DNA of 59,764 bases, taken from the NCBI GenBank assembly GCA_029565065.1, contig JAKQOW010000163.1, forward strand, positions 1-59,764. Direction: 5' to 3'. The position numbers were made by a program, and so were the translations under genes. Origin of the DNA: Acidobacteriota bacterium (GTDB taxonomy: Bacteria > Acidobacteriota > JAAYUB01). The notes under the pieces were generated by a model, which was not told the DNA's origin, ran no database searches, and saw only the letters and a program-made list of their open reading frames with translations. Shown piece by piece: positions 1-8,906 of this stretch (the first letter of the stretch is position 1; each line of letters starts with the position of its first letter).

Positions 1-884
1 AGGGCGCTGTTGGCGACCCGGTCCACCAGCGAGATGTCCAACCCGCGTTGCAGTGCACCCTCCTGGGCGATCAGCGTCAGGAAAGAGGAGACGCCGCTGA
101 GCATGAAGAAAGGAACCTTCTCCCACACCAGGGACCACAACCGAAAACCCAAGCCGGTTATCCGATTCGCCCCGCCGACGCTTTTCAAATCGTCTTCAAC
201 GGATGTGCCCGCCCGCCCGACGCGCCGCAGTGGCCAGAAATCGAGCAACAGCAACAGGAACGGCACGGTGACCGCCATCGGTTTGGCCAGCAGGGCCAGA
301 GCGAACACGCCCAGCGCCCCCCACCAGGCCCAGCGTTTCCGCTTGCGCGCATACTCCCCGTAAATCAGCAGCGTTGCCATAACGAGCAGGGCGCACAGCA
401 CGTCCTTTTTCTCCGAAGCCCAGGCGATGGATTCGACATGCGCGGGATGAATGCCGAACACCAGCGCCACCCAGAACGACGGCCAGAACGTGCCGCCATG
501 CCGCCTGAAAAATACGAACACCAGCAGCGTGGTGACGAGGTGAAGGAGGACATTGCCCAGAAGGTGCCCTCCAGCCCAATTCCCCCACAGTGTGTAGTCC
601 GCCATGTGAGCGAGCCACGTCAGCGGATGCCAGTTCCAGCAGTCGAAGGAGCGGAACGCGGCGGCCAGCCCCTTCCAGGAAAGACCGCCCTTCACAATCT
701 CGTTTTCGGTGATATACCCGTGATCGTCAAAATTGATAAAGCTGTGATTGCAGACCTGGAGGTACACGACGGCTACGGCGCCGGCCAGCAGCAGAAGGGC
801 CAACGCCGTGCAAACCGGTTGGCGACGACCCGAAGCCTGCGCGTCAGGTTCCGGAGCGGGCGCTCCTGTGGATGTCGATGCCAA
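1..884 (-). CDS. GT-C membrane glycosyltransferase with expected C-terminal TPR repeats (TMTC-like), N-terminal part
   Basis: The gene runs off the left edge of the window, so only about 294 N-terminal codons are visible. The chosen start is TTG at 884, preceded by GGAGG at a 6-nt spacing; there is no better ATG. After a short polar N-terminus and a first membrane helix the protein reads NFDDHGYITENEIV, then WHPLTWLAHM, HPAHVESIAWASEKKD and LLAKPMAVTVPF. These are hallmarks of the bacterial TMTC/PMT-like GT-C proteins, which usually carry TPR repeats at the C-terminus (outside this window). Family members transfer sugars from lipid-linked donors in the membrane. The acidic FDD motif in the first loop is the likely catalytic site (inference). 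The D,D-carboxypeptidase gene ends about 30 bp upstream on the same strand. Confidence 0.8.
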   Translation of the reverse strand, partial: MASTSTGAPAPEPDAQASGRRQPVCTALALLLLAGAVAVVYLQVCNHSFINFDDHGYITENEIVKGGLSWKGLAAAFRSFDCWNWHPLTWLAHMADYTLWGNWAGGHLLGNVLLHLVTTLLVFVFFRRHGGTFWPSFWVALVFGIHPAHVESIAWASEKKDVLCALLVMATLLIYGEYARKRKRWAWWGALGVFALALLAKPMAVTVPFLLLLLDFWPLRRVGRAGTSVEDDLKSVGGANRITGLGFRLWSLVWEKVPFFMLSGVSSFLTLIAQEGALQRGLDISLVDRVANSA

Positions 885-915
885 ATGCAACCTCCAACCG
901 ACGCAGTCGCCCGGG

Positions 916-1797
916 TCAACCAGTGACCGCTGGTGGCCCGGACTGGTTGGCGAGCCAGCGCATGACGCGCGAGTAGTCGCCGAATCGGGTCAGGTCGCCG
1001 ATGGCGCCCAGGAAGACCATGCCGATGGGCCGTCCGTCCAACGCCGCGCCGATGGCCAGACAGTACTGAGCCGGGTGGGTATAGCCCGTCTTGGCGCCCA
1101 GGATGTCCCAAGGGTGGCGGCGGATGTAGGAGTCGGTATGCCGGTACAGGATGGGGTGACCCTTGCCGCCGACCGGGATCACGACGTACAGCTCTTTCTG
1201 GCAGGTCGACTGAAGGATCGGTTGGTTGAGCACCGCCCGCAGGATGGTGAGCATCTCCCGCGCGGTGGACACATCGCCCGCGTCCAGGCCGGTCGGGTCC
1301 GTGAATCGCGTGTGGCTCAAGCCCATTTCCGCCCCACGGAGCGTCATCCGGCGGGCGAACGCCTCGGGTGTCCAGCCCATGGAACGGCCCAGCGCGACCG
1401 TGGCGACATTGTCAGACACCATCAACGCGGCGTGCAGCAGGTCGCGGTGGGTGTACGTGCAGCCGGAGCGCAGGCGCGACGGGGCACCCTGTTTCACCAG
1501 ACGATGGTCGGCTTTGGTGATGGTCTGGGATGCGTTCAAATCCAGACCGGACTCGATGAGAACGAGGGCGGCCATGAGTTTGGTGAGCGAGGCCACCGGC
1601 CGGGCCTGGTCAGCCTCCTGGGAGTAGAGCACCCGGCCCGTGTTCAAGTCGGCGACGATGGCCGCCGGCGAGCGGATCCCGGGGGAGGCCGCCGCGTGCA
1701 CGGCGCCGGTCACCGGGCGCGTCGCCGGGTTCGGCGGTGTGCCGCCGAAGAGCGGCATCACCGGCAGCACCAGGAGAAACAGCAGATTCCCGAGCAT
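916..1797 (-). CDS. D-alanyl-D-alanine carboxypeptidase, peptidase S11 family
   Basis: A 293-aa exported protein that trims the terminal D-alanine from peptidoglycan stem peptides in the periplasm. All three active-site motifs of the S11 penicillin-binding proteins are present: SLTK at residues 70-73 (nucleophile Ser70), SDN at 128-130 and KTG at 236-238. The first 18 residues form a signal peptide. The frame stays open far upstream but without protein-like sequence; the ATG at 1797 directly opens the signal peptide. The protein lacks the C-terminal domain of DacA and resembles the shorter DacF/PbpG-type enzymes. It lies in a same-strand run behind the penicillin-acylase-like gene. Confidence 0.9.
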   Translation of the reverse strand: MLGNLLFLLVLPVMPLFGGTPPNPATRPVTGAVHAAASPGIRSPAAIVADLNTGRVLYSQEADQARPVASLTKLMAALVLIESGLDLNASQTITKADHRLVKQGAPSRLRSGCTYTHRDLLHAALMVSDNVATVALGRSMGWTPEAFARRMTLRGAEMGLSHTRFTDPTGLDAGDVSTAREMLTILRAVLNQPILQSTCQKELYVVIPVGGKGHPILYRHTDSYIRRHPWDILGAKTGYTHPAQYCLAIGAALDGRPIGMVFLGAIGDLTRFGDYSRVMRWLANQSGPPAVTG

Positions 1798-1859
1798 CCG
1801 TCGCAAAACGTCCCTCCTCGGTGTGGCGGCGGCGAGACCGGATATGGCGGGGTGGACAA

Positions 1860-4310
1860 TCAATCCGGCTGCGCCACCGCGGGCGTCAGGGTCAGAATCC
1901 AGCGGGCTGGTCCGGGCAGCAGCGCCGCGGGACGTCCTTCCTCCCAGTCGGCGTGACCGGCGCCGTAGTACGGGGATTGCGGGTGGCCGCTGGGACCGCC
2001 TGGCATGTGGAAGATGGCCCGCTCCTCGCGACCGGGGGACACCACCAACCGCTGGGAGGCACCGGCTCCGGGCGACTGGAACCGGGGCATGTGCGAGTCG
2101 CCCGGCAGCGGGCGCGGGGTCATGTCCGCCCACTCGGCCAGGAGCGGGACCGCCCCGCTGAGGCGATGGCGGACCTTCACGTTGTTCCGGTCACCCCAAG
2201 TGCACGCCGCCAACGGCCGGTCGTCGGCTGTCAGCTCGGTCACCACCCGGTCCACCGCGGCCAGGCAGGCGGCCGGCCAGTCGCGGTACCCGGAGTCGAG
2301 TAGGTGGGGCGGCTGCTCCGTCACCAGGCGCCACAGCGCATCTTCCCACTGCCGCCGGCCCGACTCGCCGAAATCCGGATCCGCGGCGCGGCAGGGGATG
2401 ATGAACCAGCCGTACACCTGCTCCAGCAGCGTCAGGCGATAGGCCCGCACCAGGCGATAACCGGTGGAATCCGTGCTGGCATGTCCGTTCCAGCTGTGCT
2501 GAACCAGCCGCCGGAACTCGGCGCGGCCCGGATGACCGGCTACCGCCGCCGGCGTAAGCTGCGCCAGCACCTGCTCCCGCCAACGGGCCAGGAACACCGC
2601 CCGGTCGTCCAACTGGAGGCGCAGCATGGTCTCCTCGTCCGGTGCGGAAAGGGCGGATAACCCGTCGCGGATCTGGCGTGCCCGGGCGCCGAGATCGTAC
2701 CCTGAATCGCCGATGCGAAGGAGATCGCCACCCGTCGTCACGCGGTTGTTGGCGGTCCAGATGATCCCGGACGGCGGGTCGATCAGGCGCGGGTATTCCG
2801 CCGCCGGCAACCACCCGTCCCAGCGACAGGCGCCGTCGGCCCAGGAGACCGGCTGCCGCCCGTCGAAGCCCACGCGACGGGGGATCCGGCCGCAGATGGT
2901 CCAGCCGATCCGTCCGGCGGCGTCGGCGCACACGAAATTTTGCGGCGGGATGCCGCAGCGGGCGGCCCCCTCCATCGCCTGGTCGATAGTCTGTGCGTTT
3001 TCCAGGTCCAGGAGTCGGAGGTTGATTCCGTCCGGCTCGTGGGCGGTCCACCGCAGAGCGCGTGACCGGCCGCGATGGTCGTGGCCCACCACCGGGCCCC
3101 AGATCGTGTTCACGACCTCCAGTTCCACCGGCGCCCCGCCCCGCACGGCGATGCGTTCCACGACTTTCTCATACACCCGCGGACCCGCCGGTGTGAGGTA
3201 GCGGCCGGGGTCGCCGGGATCGGGTTGCACGATCACCCAGTCCAGCCAGTCGCCGTAGCTGTTGGTGAATCCCCACGCGACCCGGCGGTTGGTGCCGACG
3301 ACAAGAGCGGGTGTCCCGGGCAGGGTGACGCCCACGACCTGCCGTTCGCCGTCGTCGGCCGGCCAAGCCATGGCGACATGGTACCAGGTGTTGGGGAGGT
3401 GCAGCCCCAAATGCATGTCATTGGCCAGCAGGGCACCGCCGTGGGAAGTTCTCTGTCCTGCAACCGCCCAGTTGTTGCTGCCGAAGCAGGCGTCGAGTGG
3501 TGCGGTCCACCGACTCGCCTGCTGCGGAGTTGGGGGCCGGCGGCGCAGGTCGAGGATGTCGGCGGAAGGCAGATCGGGGACGGGTGTGCTGTCACCCTGG
3601 AGCGGCGCGTCCCAGGTTGTCCCTGGCGGTGCCAGGAAGGGAAGCAGTTCGGGTGGAACATTATCCGCCATCACAGCGAGATCGGACTCCATCCGGTTGT
3701 CGGTGTCGTGAAGGGCGAAGAACATCGCCACCAGCGCCAGCATGGAGTCTTCCGGCCGCCATGGCTCGGGCTCGACGCGGAGGAGCAAGTACTCGAACGG
3801 CGCGGCGTCCAGGGAGGTCAGACCGGCGTTGACGCCGGCTGTGTAAGCGTCGATGAGGCGACGGTCGCCGGGCGGGACGGCGGTCACCGCGGCCTCCGCC
3901 CGGCTCCGAAACCGGTGGATGCGGGCCAGGCGGTCCCATTCCAGAGCCTGGCCGCCCAGCAAGGCGGCGAGTTCGCCGGCCGCCTGTCGCCGCAGCAGGT
4001 CCATCTGGAAAAAGCGCTCCTGGGCGTGGATGAAGCCCAACGCGCGCGCGACATCCACCCGGGAGCCGCCGCGAATCCACGGAATCCCGCGGGCGTCGCG
4101 TGACACGGTCACCGAGTTGGTCAATCCGGCCACCGCGATCGTTCCGTTCAGGACGGGGCGACTCCCGCGTACGGTGAACCAGGCCCAGCCGAAAAACAGG
4201 CCGATGACAAACACGCTGACGGATGCAGTCCAAAGAAAGATGGGACGAATGAGACGCCGAAAGGTCTGTCTTGGGCGCGGTGGTGGAAGGGCTTCAGAGG
4301 CGGTGCTCAT
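1860..4310 (-). CDS. Penicillin acylase family hydrolase (Ntn-hydrolase)
   Basis: An 816-aa protein with the layout of penicillin G acylase and AHL acylases: one N-terminal membrane anchor or uncleaved signal (about residues 22-45), an alpha-chain region, then the self-cleavage site. The motif FGSNNWAV puts the N-terminal nucleophile at Ser278, the residue that becomes the beta-chain N-terminus after autoproteolysis in this family. ALLANDMHLGL follows, as expected. Family members cleave amide bonds of penicillins, acyl-homoserine lactones or N-acyl amino acids; the substrate cannot be read from sequence. It probably acts in the periplasm. Its neighbour is a D,D-carboxypeptidase, so cell-wall or beta-lactam-related chemistry is possible, but this is only context. 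Confidence 0.9.
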   Translation of the reverse strand: MSTASEALPPPRPRQTFRRLIRPIFLWTASVSVFVIGLFFGWAWFTVRGSRPVLNGTIAVAGLTNSVTVSRDARGIPWIRGGSRVDVARALGFIHAQERFFQMDLLRRQAAGELAALLGGQALEWDRLARIHRFRSRAEAAVTAVPPGDRRLIDAYTAGVNAGLTSLDAAPFEYLLLRVEPEPWRPEDSMLALVAMFFALHDTDNRMESDLAVMADNVPPELLPFLAPPGTTWDAPLQGDSTPVPDLPSADILDLRRRPPTPQQASRWTAPLDACFGSNNWAVAGQRTSHGGALLANDMHLGLHLPNTWYHVAMAWPADDGERQVVGVTLPGTPALVVGTNRRVAWGFTNSYGDWLDWVIVQPDPGDPGRYLTPAGPRVYEKVVERIAVRGGAPVELEVVNTIWGPVVGHDHRGRSRALRWTAHEPDGINLRLLDLENAQTIDQAMEGAARCGIPPQNFVCADAAGRIGWTICGRIPRRVGFDGRQPVSWADGACRWDGWLPAAEYPRLIDPPSGIIWTANNRVTTGGDLLRIGDSGYDLGARARQIRDGLSALSAPDEETMLRLQLDDRAVFLARWREQVLAQLTPAAVAGHPGRAEFRRLVQHSWNGHASTDSTGYRLVRAYRLTLLEQVYGWFIIPCRAADPDFGESGRRQWEDALWRLVTEQPPHLLDSGYRDWPAACLAAVDRVVTELTADDRPLAACTWGDRNNVKVRHRLSGAVPLLAEWADMTPRPLPGDSHMPRFQSPGAGASQRLVVSPGREERAIFHMPGGPSGHPQSPYYGAGHADWEEGRPAALLPGPARWILTLTPAVAQPD

Positions 4311-4465
4311 GAAACCGATGGTAGCGGGTCTGGTGGACGGGATGCAACCGAAAAGTGCGGATCAAGAGAACCGGGGCGAAGTGTGATAGAATCCATCCAT
4401 CTTGCTCAACGTGCCCGTCGCTGCAGCCGGCGAAGCCGGTGTTAGGCAGGGCGAAGAGAGGCTTC

Positions 4466-4924
4466 ATGATCCGACGTGCCTTGATAATGCTCTTGCTGCT
4501 GGCGGCCGCGGCCGGCACCGCCCCGGCCCAGTCCATCCTGTTCGGCGACCGTGACAACGAAATCTTCGTGTGGGCGGGAGTGTCCGACATATACGGCGAC
4601 TGGTCGGCCACGTTGGTGGGCTTCAACTACGGCCGGCACGTCCTGCCCTATCTCATGGTGGAGGGTGGGGTGGAACACTGCAGTGACGACCCCAACTCCG
4701 ACACCTGGCTCAATCTCAACGCGCTCCTGCAGGCGCCGCTGCCGGGCCGGTTCAAATTCTACGGCCTGGCGGGCACCCACAATCTCATCCACCTCCAGCT
4801 GGGCGTGGGGACCAAGGTATTCATCCTGCCCAACGTGGCCGGCCGGATCGAGTACGCCTACGTCCACGACGATGACGCCGGTTGGACCAACTCGCTGCGC
4901 GGCGGCGTGGTGTTGGCGTTCTAA
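4466..4924 (+). CDS. Small outer-membrane beta-barrel-like protein
   Basis: A 152-aa secreted protein. The start at 4466 is preceded by GAAGAGAGG, and the first 22 residues (MIRRALIMLLLLAAAAGTAP, then AQ) form a clear signal peptide ending at AQ. The mature part alternates polar and hydrophobic residues and ends in Phe (VVLAF), typical of small eight-stranded outer-membrane barrels. The spacing of aromatic residues also fits beta strands. No specific family is recognised. It is divergent from the penicillin-acylase gene and a TAGAAT box near 4385 may be its -10 element. The longer frame starting at 4355 would add a non-protein-like N-terminus and is not preferred. Confidence 0.7.
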   Translation: MIRRALIMLLLLAAAAGTAPAQSILFGDRDNEIFVWAGVSDIYGDWSATLVGFNYGRHVLPYLMVEGGVEHCSDDPNSDTWLNLNALLQAPLPGRFKFYGLAGTHNLIHLQLGVGTKVFILPNVAGRIEYAYVHDDDAGWTNSLRGGVVLAF

Positions 4925-4991
4925 CCCGCACCGACAGGCCCGTAGTTCCGGGAGCTGATTTAAAGCACCAATCAATGCTGGATACGAGCTG

Positions 4992-5020
4992 TTGACAGCA
5001 GGCGTCCGCCCGCGTATTCT
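4992..5020 (+). promoter_or_regulatory. Sigma70-type promoter of the DUF134 gene
   Basis: TTGACA at 4992-4997 is a perfect -35 box. After exactly 17 bp comes TATTCT at 5015-5020 as -10. Transcription would start near 5027, inside the palindrome at 5022-5043. Confidence 0.7.
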
Positions 5021-5021
5021 T

Positions 5022-5043
5022 GTTATGTGCATATACACATAAC
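5022..5043. promoter_or_regulatory. Palindromic operator GTTATGTG-N6-CACATAAC
   Basis: Perfect 8-bp inverted repeat (5022-5029 and 5036-5043) around the hexamer CATATA. It begins 1 bp after the -10 box and ends 13 bp before the ATG of the DUF134 DNA-binding protein. A repressor bound here would block transcription initiation, so autoregulation is likely (inference). Confidence 0.65.
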
Positions 5044-5056
5044 AGGATGATCAACC

Positions 5057-5359
5057 ATGAGCCCGCGACCTTGCAAGCCTCGGCGCTGCGGCTCCCCATA
5101 TGGAAGCCGGACCTTCAAGCCCGCCCGTGTTCCCATGAGCGAGCTGGAGTCGATCCATCTGGCCCATGATGAACTGGAGACCCTGCGCCTCTGTGATCTG
5201 CTCGGCTTGGCGCAAGAAGCAGCCGGACGCCGGATGGGCGTTTCACGCGGCACGGTGCAACGGCTGGTGTGGCGGGCCCGGTACAAAGTGGCCCAGGCGC
5301 TCGTCGAGGAGTGCGCCTTGATCCTGTCCGATCCGGACAACCAGAAAGAACTGTCTTGA
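5057..5359 (+). CDS. DUF134 (UPF0251) family DNA-binding protein
   Basis: A 100-aa helix-turn-helix protein. The N-terminus MSPRPCKPRRCG is the signature Arg/Cys segment of the DUF134 family. Residues about 30-85 form a sigma-factor-like HTH: an acidic LESIHLAHDELETLRL helix, then AAGRRMGVSRGTVQRLV as the recognition unit. Family members are predicted regulators often found next to NifX/NifB-like iron-molybdenum cofactor genes; none is seen next to it here. The perfect palindrome over its own transcription start suggests it represses itself. The paired Cys residues near the N-terminus could bind metal (inference). Confidence 0.85.
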   Translation: MSPRPCKPRRCGSPYGSRTFKPARVPMSELESIHLAHDELETLRLCDLLGLAQEAAGRRMGVSRGTVQRLVWRARYKVAQALVEECALILSDPDNQKELS

Positions 5360-5638
5360 AAATCTATGATTCGGTGGAACACCAACAGGAATTCGGCCAG
5401 AGCGACACACCAGCACCGCGGGTCCGCTTCCGTCTGCCTGATCGTGGATACCAGGTGGCACGCTGCGCAGACGGTGCTCGCGCCGATTCTGGCCGCGACC
5501 GAAGCATGAGCCACCGGTGGCTATACGGGTGAGGAATGTCATCGACTGGAGCGTCCGCCTCAAGCTCCGGTCAGCCGACAGACAGGTGTTCCGATCCGAG
5601 CATCCCACGAAGGCGCGGGCGTTTTGCCGGCCGCAGAA
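5360..5638. other. Intergenic region without a convincing gene
   Basis: 279 bp between the DUF134 gene and the end of guaA. A 47-codon reading frame starts at ATG 5366 and a longer frame overlaps the DUF134 stop, but neither has a good ribosome-binding site or recognisable sequence. A NifX-type partner gene, which often follows DUF134 genes, is not seen. Confidence 0.5.
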
Positions 5639-7174
5639 TCATTCCCATTCGATGGTGCTGGGCGGTTTGGTGCTGATGTCGTACACCACGCGGTTGACGC
5701 CATGGACCTCGTTGACGATGCGGGTGGAGATCCGCTCCAGCACCGCGTAGGGCAGGCGGACCCAGTCGGCGGTCATCCCGTCTTCGCTCTTCACTGCCCG
5801 CACGGCCACGGTGTACTCGTAGGTCCGCTCGTCGCCCATCACGCCGACGCTGCGGACAGGCAGCAGCACGGCGAACGACTGCCACAGCTTGGCGTACAGA
5901 CCGGCTGCGCGGATCTCGTCGAGCACGATGCCGTCGGCGCGGCGGAGGATGTCCAGACCCTCCGGAGTCACCGGACCCAGATGACGCACCGCCAGACCGG
6001 GGCCCGGAAACGGCTGCCGCTGGATGAAGGTGTCGGGGATGCCCAGGCGGCGGCCCAACCGCCGGACCTCGTCCTTGAACAGTTCCCGGAGCGGTTCGAT
6101 GAGCTTCAGGTTCATCCGGACGGGCAGGCCGCCCACGTTGTGGTGGCTCTTGATGACCGCTGACGGTCCCCTGACCGACACCGACTCGATGACATCAGGA
6201 TAGAGTGTGCCTTGGACGAGAAAGTCCACCCGGCCCAATTTGCGGGCTTCCGCCTCGAACACCTCGATGAACAGCTGACCGATGATTTTCCGCTTGGCTT
6301 CCGGATCGGCCACGCCGGCGAGCGCATCAAGGAAGCGGCGGGCGGCATCCACCGGCACGACGTTGAGCTCCAGTTGCCGGTAGCGCTCCAGCACGGCGGT
6401 GAATTCGGCCTGCCGCAGCAACCCGTTGTCCACGAAGAGGCACAGTTGCTGACGACCCACCGCTTGGTGGACCAGTGTCGCCGCCACGGTGGAGTCCACA
6501 CCGCCGCTCAGGGCGCAGATCACCTGGCCGTCGCCCACCTGCTCCCGGATGCGCCGCACCTGCTCCCCGGCGAACGAGGCGAGCGACCAGGATCGCCGGC
6601 AGCCGCAGATGGTGAACAGGAAGTTTCGGAGGATCCGCGCCCCCTCGCGGGTGTGCGCCACCTCGGGATGGAATTGCAGCCCGTACCAGCGTCGTTCGGG
6701 GTGCTCGGCCGCGGCGACCGCCTGGTCCGACACCGCCGCCACATGGAAACCCGGCGGCAGCCGACGGACGTCATCGCCGTGGCTCATCCAGACGACGGTC
6801 TCTTCGGGGACTCCGTCCAGCAGGGGGGACGGACCGACTCGTCGGATCGCGGCCCGGCCATACTCCCGGCAGGTGCCCTGCCGCACTTCACCGCCGAGCA
6901 ACCGGGCGGTGAGCTGGAGTCCGTAACAGATGCCCAGCACAGGCACGCCCAGCTCGAACACGCCGGGGTCGCAGACAGGGCTGTCCGGGTGGAGCACCGA
7001 CATGGGGCCGCCTGACAGCACCACGCCGCTCAGCGGCCGCTGCCGAGCCGCGTCCAGAGAAACGTTGAAGGGCACGATCTGGCAGTAGACGCGGCACTCG
7101 CGGATCCGGCGGGCGATCAGTTGCGTATACTGGGAACCGAAATCCAGGATCAGGATCTCGTGGCGTGGCTTCAT
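5639..7174 (-). CDS. guaA: GMP synthase (glutamine-hydrolysing)
   Basis: A complete 511-aa enzyme, the usual length, that converts XMP, ATP and glutamine to GMP in the cytosol. The class I glutamine amidotransferase domain fills about residues 1-190: the nucleophile is Cys83 in GICYGLQ, and the His-Glu pair sits in [10 protein letters not shown]. The ATP-pyrophosphatase domain starts with the P-loop-like LSGGVDST. The C-terminal dimerisation domain ends with the conserved [15 protein letters not shown]. It is a single gene with no guaB nearby. No purine riboswitch could be recognised in the 200-bp leader. Confidence 0.97.
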   Translation of the reverse strand: MKPRHEILILDFGSQYTQLIARRIRECRVYCQIVPFNVSLDAARQRPLSGVVLSGGPMSVLHPDSPVCDPGVFELGVPVLGICYGLQLTARLLGGEVRQGTCREYGRAAIRRVGPSPLLDGVPEETVVWMSHGDDVRRLPPGFHVAAVSDQAVAAAEHPERRWYGLQFHPEVAHTREGARILRNFLFTICGCRRSWSLASFAGEQVRRIREQVGDGQVICALSGGVDSTVAATLVHQAVGRQQLCLFVDNGLLRQAEFTAVLERYRQLELNVVPVDAARRFLDALAGVADPEAKRKIIGQLFIEVFEAEARKLGRVDFLVQGTLYPDVIESVSVRGPSAVIKSHHNVGGLPVRMNLKLIEPLRELFKDEVRRLGRRLGIPDTFIQRQPFPGPGLAVRHLGPVTPEGLDILRRADGIVLDEIRAAGLYAKLWQSFAVLLPVRSVGVMGDERTYEYTVAVRAVKSEDGMTADWVRLPYAVLERISTRIVNEVHGVNRVVYDISTKPPSTIEWE

Positions 7175-7377
7175 ATGATCGCTCCTGGCGGGCTGCGTTC
7201 GGCAGTGGTCGGGGCGGCGACCGGGACGCGCCCCGACACTTGCGGCCGCCGGTGGCCTGCGGTACAGTGCATCTTAACAAACCCGGTTGGAAATTATCAA
7301 ATCGGCTCCGGTGAACTTTCCGGTACCCGGCCGAATCTGAATCACCGGTCTCACGTGCAAAGGAAACTGGAGGGAAG

Positions 7378-8859
7378 ATGAAACGTCTGTTGGCGGCCTG
7401 TTTGCTGTGTGTGGGGAGTTTGGCGTTTGCACTCGGCGCCCAGTCACCCGGAAAGATCATCGACAAGTATCGGACGGCCATCGGAGGGAAAGCCGTGAAA
7501 GCCGTTCGGGCGACGGAATGGTCGGGTACCGCTGTCGCTCCCGACGGGAGTGCTGGGCGGTTCTCGTTACGGATGTCGGCGCCGGACCGGTACCGCCTGG
7601 ACGTGGAACTGGGCACAGCTGGTTTTACCGAATGCTACAACGGCATGTCCGCTTGGCGGCGGGACGCGGCGGGACTCCGGACGCTGGTCGGTGGGGACGC
7701 CGCGGCGTTGCGCCTGCGGGCGCTGCTGGCCACCACGCGACTGGGGGACCTGTCCCGCCACCGGATCCGGCCGGGTCCGGCGGTCCGCGCCGACCGGGTG
7801 GAGGGTCGGACCGCCGTCGCCCTCGACCTGATGCAGGGTGAGGAGACACTCACGCTGGCGTTCGATTCCGCGAATTTTCTGCTCCTCCGGCAGGAACGCC
7901 GGACGGAAGCGGGGGTGGCGACGTGGCGGTTCGATGACTACCGCCGCGTGGACGGCGTGCTGGAGCCACACGCCCTGGCGTATCAGGGCCCAGCCGGCGA
8001 ATTCCGTGTGACGCTGGCGCGTGTCAGCCACGGTCCTGGCCTGGCTGCCGAGACATTCCGTTTTCCGGCCGAGGCCGGCGGCCGGCCGCTGCCTGATCCG
8101 GCGGTGCTGTTGCGGGAGATCTCCGCCAACCAGGAGAAGAACGCCCGCATGCGGGAGCGGTACACGTTCCGTGAGAACCGGACGGTTCAGGAGATGGACG
8201 GATCCGGTCGAGTCAAGAAGACAGAATCCACGACCTACGACGTGACGCCGGTGAACGGGGCGTTTGTGGAGCGCCTGGTGAGCAAGAACGGCAAGCCCCT
8301 GTCGGTCAAGGAACAGGCGAAGGAGGATAAGCGCGTCGCGGAACAGGTTGAGAAGATGATCAAGGAGTCGGGCAAAAAATCCGGCGGGCGCGGATCAGCC
8401 GGCGAGGAAGACGCGGTGCTGATTTTTCTTCGGGCTGCGGAGATCCACTCGCTCCGCCGGGAGCAACTGCACGGCCAGGAAGTCATCGCCTTCGACTTTG
8501 AGCCGCGAACCGATTTCAAGCCGCGGAACCAGACGGAAAACCTCCTTGGTAAACTGGCCGGAACCATCTGGGTGGACGAGGACGCCCGGGAGGTCGCCCG
8601 GGTCGAGGCGCGGCTCACGGACAAGTTCAAGATTGGCGGCGGGTTGCTGGCTTCGGTTTCACCGAACACCCGCTTTCTCGTGGAACAGCGGAAGGTGGCC
8701 GGGGAGGTGTGGCTGCCGTATCTTACCGACGGCAACATCGCCGCGCGGGTGTTGCTGTTGTCCGGCGTTAACGTCCGGGTGGTTTCCCGATTCAGCGACT
8801 ATCAGAAGGTTCAGGTGAACGTGAATTATGAGATCCCCCCGCCGACAAAGGCAAACTGA
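7378..8859 (+). CDS. Secreted LolA-like protein of unknown function
   Basis: A 493-aa protein with a signal peptide (about residues 1-21, ending ALGAQ) and an ATG preceded by GGAGGGAAG. The N-terminal half (IIDKYRTAIGGKAVKAVRA and later beta-rich segments) resembles the LolA/outer-membrane lipoprotein-sorting fold, in which repeated beta strands bind lipid. The second half has a lysine-rich, probably coiled segment (about 300-340) and another beta-rich stretch ending in VNVNYEIPPP. It is probably periplasmic. Similar secreted proteins are common in Acidobacteriota but not characterised. The function is not known. Confidence 0.75.
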   Translation: MKRLLAACLLCVGSLAFALGAQSPGKIIDKYRTAIGGKAVKAVRATEWSGTAVAPDGSAGRFSLRMSAPDRYRLDVELGTAGFTECYNGMSAWRRDAAGLRTLVGGDAAALRLRALLATTRLGDLSRHRIRPGPAVRADRVEGRTAVALDLMQGEETLTLAFDSANFLLLRQERRTEAGVATWRFDDYRRVDGVLEPHALAYQGPAGEFRVTLARVSHGPGLAAETFRFPAEAGGRPLPDPAVLLREISANQEKNARMRERYTFRENRTVQEMDGSGRVKKTESTTYDVTPVNGAFVERLVSKNGKPLSVKEQAKEDKRVAEQVEKMIKESGKKSGGRGSAGEEDAVLIFLRAAEIHSLRREQLHGQEVIAFDFEPRTDFKPRNQTENLLGKLAGTIWVDEDAREVARVEARLTDKFKIGGGLLASVSPNTRFLVEQRKVAGEVWLPYLTDGNIAARVLLLSGVNVRVVSRFSDYQKVQVNVNYEIPPPTKAN

Positions 8860-8868
8860 CCTTCCGTC

Positions 8869-8906
8869 GGTCGGTTAGGAGCGGCAGCGGGGTCAGTTAA
8901 CCGACC
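8869..8906. terminator. Possible bidirectional terminator hairpin
   Basis: GGTCGGTTA at 8869-8877 pairs with TAACCGACC at 8898-8906 around a 20-nt loop, exactly between two convergent genes. There is no T-tract, so its role is uncertain. Confidence 0.3.

Noticed and set aside
48..926. A 292-codon plus-strand frame at the left edge
   Set aside because: Antisense of the TMTC-like glycosyltransferase, whose conserved motifs read on the minus strand.
5366..5509. A 47-codon frame after the DUF134 gene as the missing NifX-like partner
   Set aside because: Too short, no ribosome-binding site and no NifX/NifB motif.
7175..7377. A purine riboswitch before guaA
   Set aside because: No three-way junction or conserved loop bases could be found on the minus strand.
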